64,000 bases of DNA from Salvia splendens (taxonomy: Eukaryota; Streptophyta; Magnoliopsida; Lamiales; Lamiaceae): NCBI RefSeq assembly GCF_004379255.2, contig NC_056045.1, positions 4,932,560-4,996,559 on the forward strand, written 5' to 3'. The position numbers were made by a program, and so were the translations under genes. The stretch's first letter is position 1. Each line of letters begins with the position of its first letter. A model generated the notes under the pieces. It worked only from the letters and a program-made list of their open reading frames with translations. It made no database searches and had not been told where the DNA came from. Below are positions 33,411 through 43,298 of this stretch, one piece after another.

Positions 33411-33449
33411 AGAGTAGAGTAGAGTAGAGTAGAGTAGAGTAGAGTAGAG
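33411..33449. repeat. (GAGTA)n microsatellite in the TRO 5' UTR
   Basis: About seven copies of GAGTA on the plus strand (TACTC on the coding strand), between the start codon and the TATA box. They would make a pyrimidine-rich leader. Confidence 0.85.
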
Positions 33450-33485
33450 CAGTGCACTAAATTTTGAGGGTGCATGGGAAACATC

Positions 33486-33492
33486 TTATATA
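33486..33492 (-). promoter_or_regulatory. Likely TATA box of the TRO gene, at a MITE boundary
   Basis: TATATAA on the minus strand, about 95 nt upstream of the start codon at 33390. Its upstream-most two bases are the TA target duplication of the Stowaway element that begins at 33493. Confidence 0.5.
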
Positions 33493-33713
33493 CTCTCTCC
33501 GTCTCATGCTACTTGAACTGTTGCTTTTCGGCTCGTCACAAATTCCTTACTTTATTTGTAGTTTAAGTTAGAATTAATGCATTTAATTAATATGTTAGTT
33601 TAAGTTAAGAGCTGAAGTCTTATTGCACTTAAAAATTTAATTTAATTATATTAAAAAATCAATCATAAATTTAGGGACTAAAATAAAAAGTGCTAGTAAC
33701 ATCGCCGAAGGAG
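33493..33713. mobile_element. Stowaway MITE, family A, in the TRO promoter
   Basis: Left end CTCTCTCCGTCTCATGCTAC, right end GCTAGTAACATCGCCGAAGGAG, flanked by TA. The interior is nearly the same as the MITE at 9636-9870 (GCTTTTCGGCTCGTCACAAA; GAATTAATGCATTTAATTAA). Confidence 0.88.
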
Positions 33714-33974
33714 TACTTAATTTATAGCGAGGCAAATTTCTTAAAGGGGGCCGTTATGTGCGCAATCCGGTTTTGAATCTTGTGAGGACAGTTTATTTTA
33801 TTTTGTGAATAGTATTACTACTTTTAACTTTGCATTATGGAATAAAACGATTGAATTTAGATTACCCTTTATAAAATCATACACCATTTTCATTTTTTAA
33901 ATTAATATATAAAAATTGGTTTTTACTTTTTATATGAATAAGGAATTTAGTATTAATTTATAAAAATAATACTA

Positions 33975-34196
33975 CTCCCTTCGTCCCCAAAGCATATGGG
34001 TTTTGAGTTCGGCACGCGTTTTAATGCAAAATTGGTAAAGTAAGAAAGAGGTTGGAAGAAAAAATAATTAACGTATTGTTAGTGGAGAATTAGTCTCACT
34101 TCATTAGAGATAAAAAAATTCCAAAATTAGAAAATGTATATTTTTGTGGGACGGAATAAAAAGGAAAGAGTGCATATTCTAGTGGGACGGAGGGAA
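33975..34196. mobile_element. Stowaway MITE, family C
   Basis: CTCCCTTCGTCCCCAAAGCA and the inverted end TTCTAGTGGGACGGAGGGAA are flanked by TA. The interior TTTTAATGCAAAATTGGTAA is shared with the next MITE. Confidence 0.82.
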
Positions 34197-34390
34197 TAAT
34201 ACATTACAATTTTTAAAATTATCACACCATGTTCATCTATTAACATAATCTATATGTTCCACAATAGTAGTCATATTTTGTAATTTCTATCATTCCAATA
34301 ATAAAAGTCTTATTTCATTTTTATCATAAACGATAAATAAGTCTCGTATTCAGTAACTCACACCACTCACAATTTACAATAAAATTAATA

Positions 34391-34613
34391 CTCCATTTGT
34401 TCCCAAAAAATATGAAATAAGGGTTCGACACGAATTTTAATGCAAAATTAGTAAAATATGAGAAAGACAGAGAGAAAAAGTAAATAAAGTATTGTTAGTG
34501 GATGATGGGTCCCACCTCATTAGAGAGAAAATAGTTTCTAAAATTAGAGAGTGCATATTATTATGTGACAGACTAAAAATAGAAGAGTGAATATTATTAT
34601 GGGGCGAATGGAG
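34391..34613. mobile_element. Stowaway MITE, family C, second copy
   Basis: CTCCATTTGTTCCCAAAAAA and TTATTATGGGGCGAATGGAG are flanked by TA. The body is very similar to 33975-34196. Confidence 0.82.
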
Positions 34614-34755
34614 TATAAAAAAGTGGGCTTCATATTCTAATAACTTTTTCAACAATCCACTATTTTTTACACTTCTTAAAATCCATATCCACACTAAATA
34701 TGATTCTTATTCTGAAACATACGGAGTAACATATAATAGAAAAATAATTAAGTAG

Positions 34756-34888
34756 TACTCCTTTCATCCCTGAAATTTGACAGTTATTTCCTTTTTCGTC
34801 TGTCCCTAAGAATTTGTCACCTTTTATTTTTACCATTTTTTCATTTACGTTCATATTTTATTATTGACAATTATTAGGAACGGAGGGG
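34756..34888. mobile_element. Short, decayed Stowaway-like MITE
   Basis: The left end CTCCTTTCATCCCTGAAATT and right end GGAACGGAGGGGGAG are eroded termini. Limits are approximate. Confidence 0.5.
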
Positions 34889-35034
34889 GAGTAGTATTAT
34901 AAGAAGAAAAAAATACTAAAAAACAGTGAGCCCTAATTCTCACATTCTCTTCTCTCACGCCGCCAACTTTTTCTCTCAACGTCAATGAACCCAGATTTAT
35001 AGAGTCCATTCATTCTCAGCTTGAGAGATATCCC

Positions 35035-35143
35035 ATGGAGGAGGAGACACCAGATATTTGGAAAATCAAAGTTCTCGAGCAATCTTTCTTTGTCGGAATG
35101 GGCGGTATTGGAAAATCTTTGCATATCAAATCACACATTCAAG
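35035..35143 (+). other. Possible first coding exon of an unrecognised or truncated gene
   Basis: A UTR-like pyrimidine-rich leader (34930-34990) precedes ATG at 35035, opening 36 codons (MEEETPDIWKIKVLEQSFFV, then GMGGIGKSLHIKSHIQ). These end at a good donor, CAAG|GTAATATG. I do not recognise the protein and find no following exon before the transposon-rich region at 35.4 kb. It may be a gene cut off by insertions or chance sequence. Confidence 0.25.
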
Positions 35144-35421
35144 GTAATATGAACTCATTACTGAAATCTAAGCTTATCAACTAACATGTTGAATCTTGAG
35201 AATAAGTATGAATTCATTACCACACTCAATACCTGTTTAATTACTACTTTTAAGCTGAAATCTCGGATTAAATTAAAGTTCTCTATTACTCATCCGGTAT
35301 GCAATTGATTAGAGACTAAATGCGTAAATAAGAAAAATAAGGAATACATATTCAGTCTACCTGATTTATTAAAAAGCAAATTCTACCGTTGAATTATGTT
35401 TGCAGATTAAATTTAATCTAA

Positions 35422-35876
35422 GAGTATCTCCAATGCACGGATGTCCGAGTCCCACTCGGACATCCACTAGGACTTCCCAAAAATACATCATGCCACGTCA
35501 CTAGGACTTTCCATCCCACTGCCACGTCACTAGGACTTCCCCTGCACAATCCGCCCTTCCCATTGCCCTTCCCACTAGGATTTCCCGCAATAAAAAAAAT
35601 CACAATCATTTAATTACATAATGGAATTATAATTTTGACACGGAATACGGAAAAAAATTGCGAATGAAATGAAGTTCAACGAGTCGTATATATAGAGTTT
35701 AAAAAAAATTTAAACTCGGACGTCCGACCGGGACGTCCGCCCGCCCGTCGCCCGGATATCCGAGGACATCTGACGTCCATACGGGACATCCGTATCCGAG
35801 TTGCTTTGTTACAATGGCGGACATCCCGGTCACCCGTCGCGGATGTCCGACCGGACGTCCGCCATTGGAGATGCTC
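35422..35876. mobile_element. Non-autonomous PIF/Harbinger element, deletion derivative of the outer element family
   Basis: The left end GAGTATCTCCAATGCACGG and the right end, reverse complemented, GAGCATCTCCAATGGCGGAC are flanked by TAA (35419-35421 and 35877-35879). Internal blocks (ACTTCCCAAAAATACATCAT; GCGAATGAAATGAAGTTCAA; a TATA motif near 35688) match the two ends of the Harbinger at 19199-23157, with all of the coding middle missing. Confidence 0.88.
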
Positions 35877-35989
35877 TAACGTATCCTTCCTCCGTACTGA
35901 AATTCTCTTGAGAAAATCGGATGTATGGGGCACTCTACTACTACAATAACAAAAATGTACTCACTTTGTTAATTGTTCCATATATGGGA

Positions 35990-36215
35990 AAAACGCCAAT
36001 TGAGCTGGCGTTTTATTAAGTGATAACGCCAACCATGCTAGCATTTTACATTTAATTTATGAATTAAAAAAATACGGTACTTATTTAAACACGCCAACCT
36101 AGTTGGCGTATGGGGTTTAGAACACGCCAGTCTGATTAACGTGTTACGATTGAATTTCTGAAAAAAATAAAGATTACTTGGAAAAACGCCAACCTCAATG
36201 GCGTTTCTTCACAGA
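35990..36215. repeat. Hairpin array A1 (ACGCCAAC-loop-GTTGGCGT)
   Basis: About five short palindromes of the form AACGCCAAnnnnnnTTGGCGTTT, some with base changes, at spacings of 30-60 bp. They lie ahead of the leader of PMD copy 1. The same motif forms the larger arrays at 39010 and 42684. Confidence 0.8.
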
Positions 36216-36649
36216 ATAGGGGAATATATCGGGATTTCTTCCCCAAATCGTCAAATCACACCCAATGCACAGTAGCAGCGGCGCATTCTTCCCCAAGCAC
36301 GCCAATCTCTTGCAATTGCATCAACAAGGAATTAATCGGTGTCATTCTTCCGCATATTTGATATATCATTCAGTTAGTATGCTTATTTTTTATAATAATG
36401 GAGTAATTGTTTGGTAGTTAGTTAGAGTTTGTAATGAGTTGTAAATTGAGTTGATAATTTTGTGTTGTGTTATTATTTTGTGCAGTGGCTTGTTTGAATG
36501 CATTATTGTTGGTTAATGTTTGAGATATTAGTGTTTAGTTAGGGTATAAATGTTATTAAAATTAGGTTTAAACTAGGTAGTGTTGTTCTAGCTTAAAAAT
36601 TGGGCAACTTGATTTGGTTTATGTGTATTTTAAATTGGTGTTGCATTAT

Positions 36650-36935
36650 TTGGGTTTAGCTGTTACCTTATTTGATATTGAGTTCAATAATGAGAAATTA
36701 TTGAAATTGTTTAGATTGATTTATATTGTTTAGTTTGAATTGTTAATGTTGTGTAGGTGAATTGTGTTATAATTTTGTGTACTGTTGTGTAGGTGAATTT
36801 GTGCATTTGTGTATTGTGCATTATTTGATATTGGTGTTCCATTTTGTGATATTGGCTTAAATAGTATTCAATTATTGAAATTATTTAGGTTTGTGTATTG
36901 TTTAATTTGAATTGTGAATGTTGCGTAGGTGAATT
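36650..36935 (+). repeat. Duplicated leader / intron-acceptor module of PMD copy 1
   Basis: A block of about 80 bp (ATTATTGAAATTGTTTAG, then GAATTGTTAATGTTGTGTAGGTGAATT split over its end) occurs near 36680-36763 and again at 36856-36934, each ending in a GTAG|GTGAATT acceptor-like motif. PMD copy 2 also has both modules (about 40945-41028 and 41099-41174). The small duplication is therefore older than the large one. Confidence 0.6.
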
Positions 36936-38828
36936 ATGACATCACCTTCAAGTCTCGTCGAAGACTCTTATGCGGTCCTGAGGACCCTTCCGTATTATAT
37001 CTTCAGAGACAACACGTCTCTAATAATATATGGGCAGGCAGAAGACGTACGTTGCAGAAGATATGAAGGAATCATTTGGGATGTTCCCATACATCCGCGT
37101 GTTTTGGCAGTAATAGACGAGATGGGGTTCAGCGGCATATTGAGGTGTGGTCAATCAAAGGACATTGACCACCATCTTATCACCACGTTGATTGAACGAT
37201 GGGGGCCAGAGACTCACACGTTTCACTTTCCAGTCAGTGAAGCGACAGTGACAATGGAAGACGTGGAGGTCTTATGGGGCCTCAAAGTTGATAGTGATGC
37301 TTTGACGGGTTACATTCCCATTAAGGATGTCAACTATTGGATGCAACTTTCTCTGGATTATCTTGAATTTGTACCAGATACAGTTGAGTTGAAAGAAATG
37401 ATTTGGAAACAGACAAGCTTATCAAATCAACTAAGAATTTAGTTGAGTGATGAACACGACCACTATATATATGTTCAACGTGCTCGTGTTTATTGTCTGC
37501 TTTTACTTGGTGGTCTGATGATCTCGAACACCTCCGGAAATAAAATTTCTTTCTTCTACTTGCAATTTTTCATGGATGTAGAACGATGTTCTAGCTATAG
37601 TTGAGGTGGTGCGACTCTTGCTTGTTTGTATCACAATTTATGTGAAGCTGTCCTTGCTAGTAGGAGCGATGTCGGGAGAGCTTGTACTTTGTTACAATTG
37701 TGGGCTTGGGAGATAATCCCAAATATTAGACCGAAGATGCTAAATCCCGTGACTACGCACCATGTGCAGTCGTGTAAGTTGTTCATTAATTAATTTTTTA
37801 AGCATAATTTTCATTAATTTCCTTGTTATTCGCTCATAATTTAATTTTTTTAGATGGAGTGGTATAGCGTCCATATGGACGTCGATCACAACCCATATTT
37901 GCTAGAATTTGGTTGAGTCATACTTGCCACAGCGAGTGCTGCGACAATTTGGGATTGTCCAACCGTAAATCCCGCTCCTCAACCGGTTCCACGGTACTGA
38001 TTTTGTGAAATAGGATTGTCGTGGTAAATCTGGTCGAAATTGGGTTAAGTACCACGCCAATCATATACAGGAGTGGGACAATAGGCACAACTTGGTGTGG
38101 ACTGATATGGAGTACTCAAATGAGCCTATTGCAACTGATGAATATATGGATTGGTTTCGCCGAATAACTGTGGTGTACTTAACTAAACCTGGCGTGCATG
38201 CTCAAGAGGGCTTCCATGAAACGACATCTTCTCATAGCTTCGCGGTAAATTGAAACAACTATTAATTATTTAAATTCATATAATGAAATGTAATTAACTT
38301 TGAAAATTGTAGGTGGAGACGCTTCAAAAAATACGTCACTTTCTAAGTGGGCAAGATATGACATGAAGACCAGATTTGGTAACAATTTCGAGGATGGTTG
38401 AAGATGGTCTGCAGATATCTGGGGAGGCTGAGATGATGGACTACCGTCATTCCCAGCGCTCTGAGCTGAACATTGACATGCCCGTGAGACAAAAAGGGAA
38501 CGACGTGGAAAGAAGAAAATTGCTTGTGGAGAGTCGTCATCTTCAAGGATTGATGCTCATTTGGTAGATGATTCCGATGAAGATTTTGTGCCTCCACCTA
38601 GATCTGCAGTTCGAGGTCGTTATTCTGTCAGCCACACTGGTGGTACAGGTGAAGATATTGGTCTCAGTGATGTCCACCATTCTCCACCTCGGTCTTCTGT
38701 ACGAGATGATTTTTTTGGGGTGGATTTAGATAATGTTGTTGTTCAAGATACTCCTCCCTCTAGACTCTCTACTTCCAGAATCGGGAAAGGGATCTGTGGC
38801 CTGTTTATACGGAGAAGGCGAGACAATT
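36936..38828 (+). pseudogene. Plant Mobile Domain (PMD) gene, copy 1, decayed
   Basis: Related to the MAIN/MAIL1 and 'phosphatase 7 long form-like' family, whose aminotransferase-like PMD occurs both in host genes and in transposons. ATG at 36936 follows an acceptor-like GCGTAG. The first 168 codons are open (CRRYEGIIWDVPIHPRVLAV, LITTLIERWGPETHTFHFP, EATVTMEDVEVLWGLKVDS). TAG at 37440-37442 and TGA at 37602-37604 (where Trp is usual, before GGATLACLYHNLCEAVL) break it, but the frame continues coherently. A next exon near 37857 holds a core tail (QRVLRQFGIVQP, then DMEYSNEPIATDEYMDWFRR) with further stops. A last exon from about 38312 gives RMVEDGLQISGEAEMMDYR and a Ser/Asp/Pro-rich end. Function unknown; domesticated PMD proteins act in silencing. 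Confidence 0.78.
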
Positions 38829-39009
38829 GAACTAAACTACATCTATTTTTATTTGTTTATTGAGTTGAACTTCGTGTTTGTGAACCTTGTAATCTTTATA
38901 TTTGATAATTTTACAACTCATCTTTCTATTCTTATTTATATTTTTGAAATGAGAATGATTGCAATATTTCGAATAAGCATTGTAAAAAGCAGGTTTGGGT
39001 AGAATTGAC

Positions 39010-39512
39010 TAAAAACGCCAACGTGAAAGGCGTGTTTACTAGAGAACGCCTACTTGGTTGGCGTTTTTACCAGAACACGCCAAGTAGGTTGGCTTCTTTA
39101 AGAAAAATCCCCAAATCTGTAGGCGTTTTACAACCATTTTGTATTGACTCGCTAACTTGGTTGGCGTTTTTAAGAAACACGCCGATCAGGTTTGCGTTTC
39201 AGGAAAAAACGCTGAAGTGGGTGGCGTTTTTAACAAAAACGCCATTCGTGTTGGCGTTTTACACTTGATGTTTCGTCTACACAACGCAATACAACCATTC
39301 TGTATTGCGATTCTGTATTGACTCGCCAACGTGGTTGGTGTTTTTATTAAACACGTCGGTCAGGTTGGCGTTTTCATGAAAAATGCCAGCACGTTGGCGT
39401 TTTACACTTTGATGTATCGCCCGAGTTTCTAGTAGACGCAATACAACCATTCTGTATTGACTCGCCAACTTAGTTGGCGTTTTTATGAAACACGCCAACT
39501 TGGTTGGCATTT
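39010..39512. repeat. Hairpin array A2 between PMD copy 1 and MULE copy 1
   Basis: About a dozen imperfect palindromes built on ACGCCAAC-4 to 6 nt-GTTGGCGTTTTT. They sit in a higher-order repeat of about 150 bp that also carries GCAATACAACCATTCTGTAT and GTATTGACTCGCCAAC (three copies). The array fills the gap between the two converging genes and has replaced the C-terminal end of the transposase. Confidence 0.85.
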
Positions 39513-40855
39513 AACTGAGTTCGTGAACACTGCAAAGTCCATCCAGATACGTCCCAATAATCTGGGTGTCTGAGTGGATTGAACACCCCAGAATATTGGT
39601 GCACCCAAACACTTGTGTGGCATACGGGATTAACAAGCGATATCATGTTGTCGTTTCTAAACCGCGCAACTGCCGCTGCATGTGAAGACGGAAGTCTCCA
39701 CATCGGCCACTTTTGACATTTACAGTTCGACTCCAAGTACAACACCTTCCACTTGTTACCACTCTTTCCACCAATTCGACGTCTTGTTCGAACCACATAA
39801 ATCCCTTGAATTGTGTTTGGTACTCTCACATTATGTAACTGACCTTTTGCATCATTTTTGCACACCTTTTCATGCGCCCACGGGGTAAGTTGTGTCGCAC
39901 ACTGTCTTTATGTAATTGACCGATCATTGAACCATTCTATTGTCCTCCAAAATGTCATATCAATGCAAGCTTTGATTGGGAGTTCTCTTGCGTCTCTCAA
40001 CACATTGTTGTAAGATTCCACCATATTAGTAGTCATCTCACCCCATCTTTTGTGTTTGTCGTACGCCAAATTTCATTTTTCTAAATCCACGGTATAAAGG
40101 TACTGCAAAGTCTCGTTGTTGACGTCTCGAAGTAAATGACGTCATTTCTTAAACTTGCGCTTTTTTGTAGCAATACTCATTTTCCAAACCAATCTTTTAA
40201 CAATGATACCTTTGTGATTCTGCAGAACATTCTTTCTAACATGAACCAAGCAAAACCTGTGATGACCTTTAGGTTCTTCTTTCCATATGGGAGAATTCAT
40301 TGTATCTATGATTCCCACATGCCTATCAGATATTATACATATTTCATGCCTTGCTACATGAAGTCTTATGCGATCCACAAACCAATTTCAACTTTCTTTG
40401 GTTTCCTCATCAACAATGGCATATGCAATAGGCAAACATTTCTTATTAGCATCAAATCCAACGGCAATAAAAATTTTACCTCGACATCGTCCACGTAGAT
40501 GAGTTTCATCAACTGTTAAAACTGGTTTGCATAGTTGAAAAGCCTCCACAGCTGGTCCAAAAGCCCAAAATACGTACTTGAATACCTTGTTCATACCATT
40601 CGATAATTGTACCAGGATTGTACCAGGATTGTGTATTTGCATTTCATTCAAATAAGACAGTAAAACTTTGAATGATCACTCACATCCACCATATACAAGC
40701 TCAATAATTGTCCTCCGAGCATACCATGCTTTCTTGTAACTAATTTTCACAAGAAATCTATTTTCAATATCCGCCACAATAGCTTTTACCTTGTAGGCAG
40801 GGTCGTTTTCTATCTGATGTCGAACACTCAATGATATCATGGACGATGAAAGATT
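39513..40855 (-). pseudogene. MULE (Mutator-like) transposase, copy 1, broken
   Basis: Plant MuDR-type transposase. Read on the minus strand: VDETHLRGRCRGKIFIAVGF, then FDANKKCLPIAYAIVDEE (first catalytic Asp region). TGA at 40388-40390 stands where Trp is expected (ES*NWFVDR). CIISDRHVGIIDTMN (second Asp) and HHRFCLVHVRKN follow. Then come NMVESYNNVLRDARELPI and, after a shift of frame, a SWIM-like zinc segment CKCQKWPMWRLPSSH, ending PLRHPDYW. The N-terminus is cut off at 40855 by the tandem-duplication junction and the C-terminal zinc knuckle is missing. Confidence 0.8.
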
Positions 40856-41167
40856 AGCTTAAAATTTGGGTAAAAATTAGGTTTTAGTGGCTTATAAATT
40901 GGTGTTGCATTATTTAGGTTTAGGTGTTACATTATTTGATATTGGGTTCAATAGTGTTAAATTATTGAAATTGTTTAGGTTTATGTATATTGTTAAGTTT
41001 GAAATGTGAATGTTATGTAGGTGAATTGAGTTCAAATTTGGTGTAAGTAGCTTTTAAATTGGTTGTGCATTATTTGATACTGGTGTTCAATTGGGTTGAA
41101 GAGTATCCAATTATTCAAAATGTTCAGGTTTGTATATTGTTTAATTTGAATTGTGAATGTTGTTTAG

Positions 41168-42240
41168 GTGAATTAGAAGAAGTACGATGTAGAAGATATG
41201 AAGGAATTATATGGAATATTCCCATACATCCTCGTATTTTGGCTATAATAGATTAGATGAGCTTTGGAGGCATATTAAGGTGTGGCCAGCCAAAGGACAT
41301 CGACTACCATCTGATCACTGCATTTATTGAACGTTGGAGGCCAGAGACCACACATGCCACAACGAGTGTTGTGACAATTTGGGATCGTCCAACCATATAT
41401 CCAGATCCATAAACGGTTCTAGCCGGAAGAGTTTGTGAAATAGGATCGTCGTGGTAAATTCGGATGAAATTAGGTTGCTCACCACCATAATTATATACAA
41501 GAGTGGGACAATTAACACAACTTGGTATGGACTGATTTGTAGTACTCAAATGACCCAGTTACAACAGAAGAATATATGAATTGGTTTCGTAGAATAACCG
41601 TGGTGTACTTAACTCAACCTGGCGTGCACACTTAAGAGGGCGTCCATGAAAAGGCATCTTCTCATAGCTTCGTGGTAAATTGAAACAATATTAATTATTT
41701 AAATTGATATGATGAAATGTAATTAACTTTAAAAATTATAGGTGGAAACGCTTCAACAAATATGTCACTTTCTAAGTGGATGAGATATGAGATCTCAACC
41801 GGATTTAGTTACAATTTCGAAGATGGTTGAAAACAGTCTGCAACTATGTGGAGAGGCTAAGATGATGGACTATCGTCCTTTCCTGCGATCTGAACTGGAC
41901 ATTGTCATTCCCGTGAGGCAAAAAGGGAAACTACGTGCAAAGAAGAAAAATGGTTGTGGAGAGTCGTCATTTTCAAGGATGGATGTTCATTTGGCAGATG
42001 ATTCTGATGAAGACTTTGTGTGTCCACCTCCACCTAGTTCTGCGGTTCGGGGTCGTCATTAGTCAGTCACACTGGTGGTATAGGTGGAGATATTTGTCTC
42101 AGATGACTGTCATTCTCCACCTAGGCCTTCTCTTCGGTGTGAGATGACTTTTTTGGGGTGGATTTAGAAAATCTTGTTATGCAAGATACTTCCAAGCCGA
42201 GGGCTTGTTTATGCGGAGAAGGCGGGAAGATTGAACTAAA
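41168..42240 (+). pseudogene. PMD gene, copy 2, with internal deletions
   Basis: Counterpart of copy 1. Relative to it, about 96 bp including the start codon is missing at the front (GTGAATTAGAAGAAGTACGA). A deletion of about 700 bp joins ERWRPETTHAT directly to the CDNLG-type segment near 41345. Recognisable parts are VRCRRYEGIIWNIPIHPRIL, PVTTEEYMNWFRRITVVYLT and SKMVENSLQLCGEAKMMDYR, then ADDSDEDFVCPPPP. A stop follows IID early on. The 3' end runs up to a MITE. Confidence 0.75.
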
Positions 42241-42255
42241 CTAGTTATATTATTA

Positions 42256-42508
42256 CTACCTCCGTCCCACAATAAGAGTTACATTTTGTCATTTTGGTTT
42301 ATCCCACAATAAGAGTCACATTTCACTTTTACCATTAATGGTAAGTATGTCTCATATTTCACTAACTCACTTCACTCACATTTTTTTATAAAATCAATAT
42401 AGAAAAAGTGGACCCCATAATCCATCAATTTTTCCAGCTCACATTTTTTTATATTTCTTAAAACATGTGCTCGCATCAAATGTAAATTCTATTGTGGGAC
42501 GGATGTAG
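42256..42508. mobile_element. Stowaway MITE just after PMD copy 2
   Basis: CTACCTCCGTCCCACAATAA and TCTATTGTGGGACGGATGTAG are inverted, flanked by TA. It is absent from the matching position of copy 1, so it inserted after the duplication. Confidence 0.88.
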
Positions 42509-42683
42509 TATTTGGTTATTGAATTGAACTTTGTGTTTGTGATCCATGTATTCTTTTTATTTAGAACTAAGTCTTATATTTGATATTTTTACAACTCAAA
42601 TCTATTGTTATTTGTATTTTGAATAGGTTGTATGATGAGCAAGAATAATTTTGAATTATAAAATCATGTGATAACATTCTGCA

Positions 42684-43090
42684 TAAAAACGCCAACCTTG
42701 TTGGCTATTTTTAATTGTTATCTAATTAAGACATGTCGACCTCGTTGTCGTGTTTGACTTGTGTTTCGTTTTTTAAAATCTGCAAGGGAAACATTCTCTA
42801 AAGAAACGCTGACTAGGTTGGCGTTTTACAATAGTGTAAATATAAAACGCCAACCTCGATGGCGTTTTACATTTTTTTTATTTTTTTTAAAGACACGCCA
42901 TCCCTTGTGTTTCGTTTTTTTAAAATCAGAAAGAGAAACATTCTGTAAGGAAACACAGACCTCGTTGGCGTTTTACAATATTGTAAATTAAAAATGACAA
43001 CCTCGTTGGTGTTTTTGACTTGTTTTGTTTTTTAAATCGACATGGGAAACATTCTGTGAAAAAACGCCAACTTGGTCGGTGTTTTTATGC
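42684..43090. repeat. Hairpin array A3 between PMD copy 2 and MULE copy 2
   Basis: Repeated AAACGCCAACCTCGTTGGCGTTTT-type palindromes (quoted as left arm AACGCCAACC, right arm GTTGGCGTTTT), interspersed with a second repeat of about 130 bp containing GGGAAACATTCT. Same position and motif as array A2, but with a different linker sequence. Confidence 0.82.
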
Positions 43091-43298
43091 ACAATGTTCT
43101 TCCCTCAAATTTTTGTTTCTAACAAGCCCTAGAAAAGCCTATATTAAAATACAATACAATAAGTTCAAATAGTATCAATACATGAGTCAAAATATTGAAT
43201 ACTACATAATTCCAAACAAAATTCCAAACAAAATTTAACAAGACAAAAAGTAATCAATGCATAAGTTTAAATAATAAACACTACATAAGACCAAACAA

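Noticed and set aside
32362..33417. Plus-strand ORFs over TRO exon 1
   Set aside because: Antisense to the conserved SPRY and acidic N-terminal coding sequence.
39010..43090. CRISPR-like look of the repeated ACGCCAAC / GTTGGCGT arrays
   Set aside because: Plant nuclear DNA; irregular spacing, palindromic units, related rather than unique spacers, and no cas genes.
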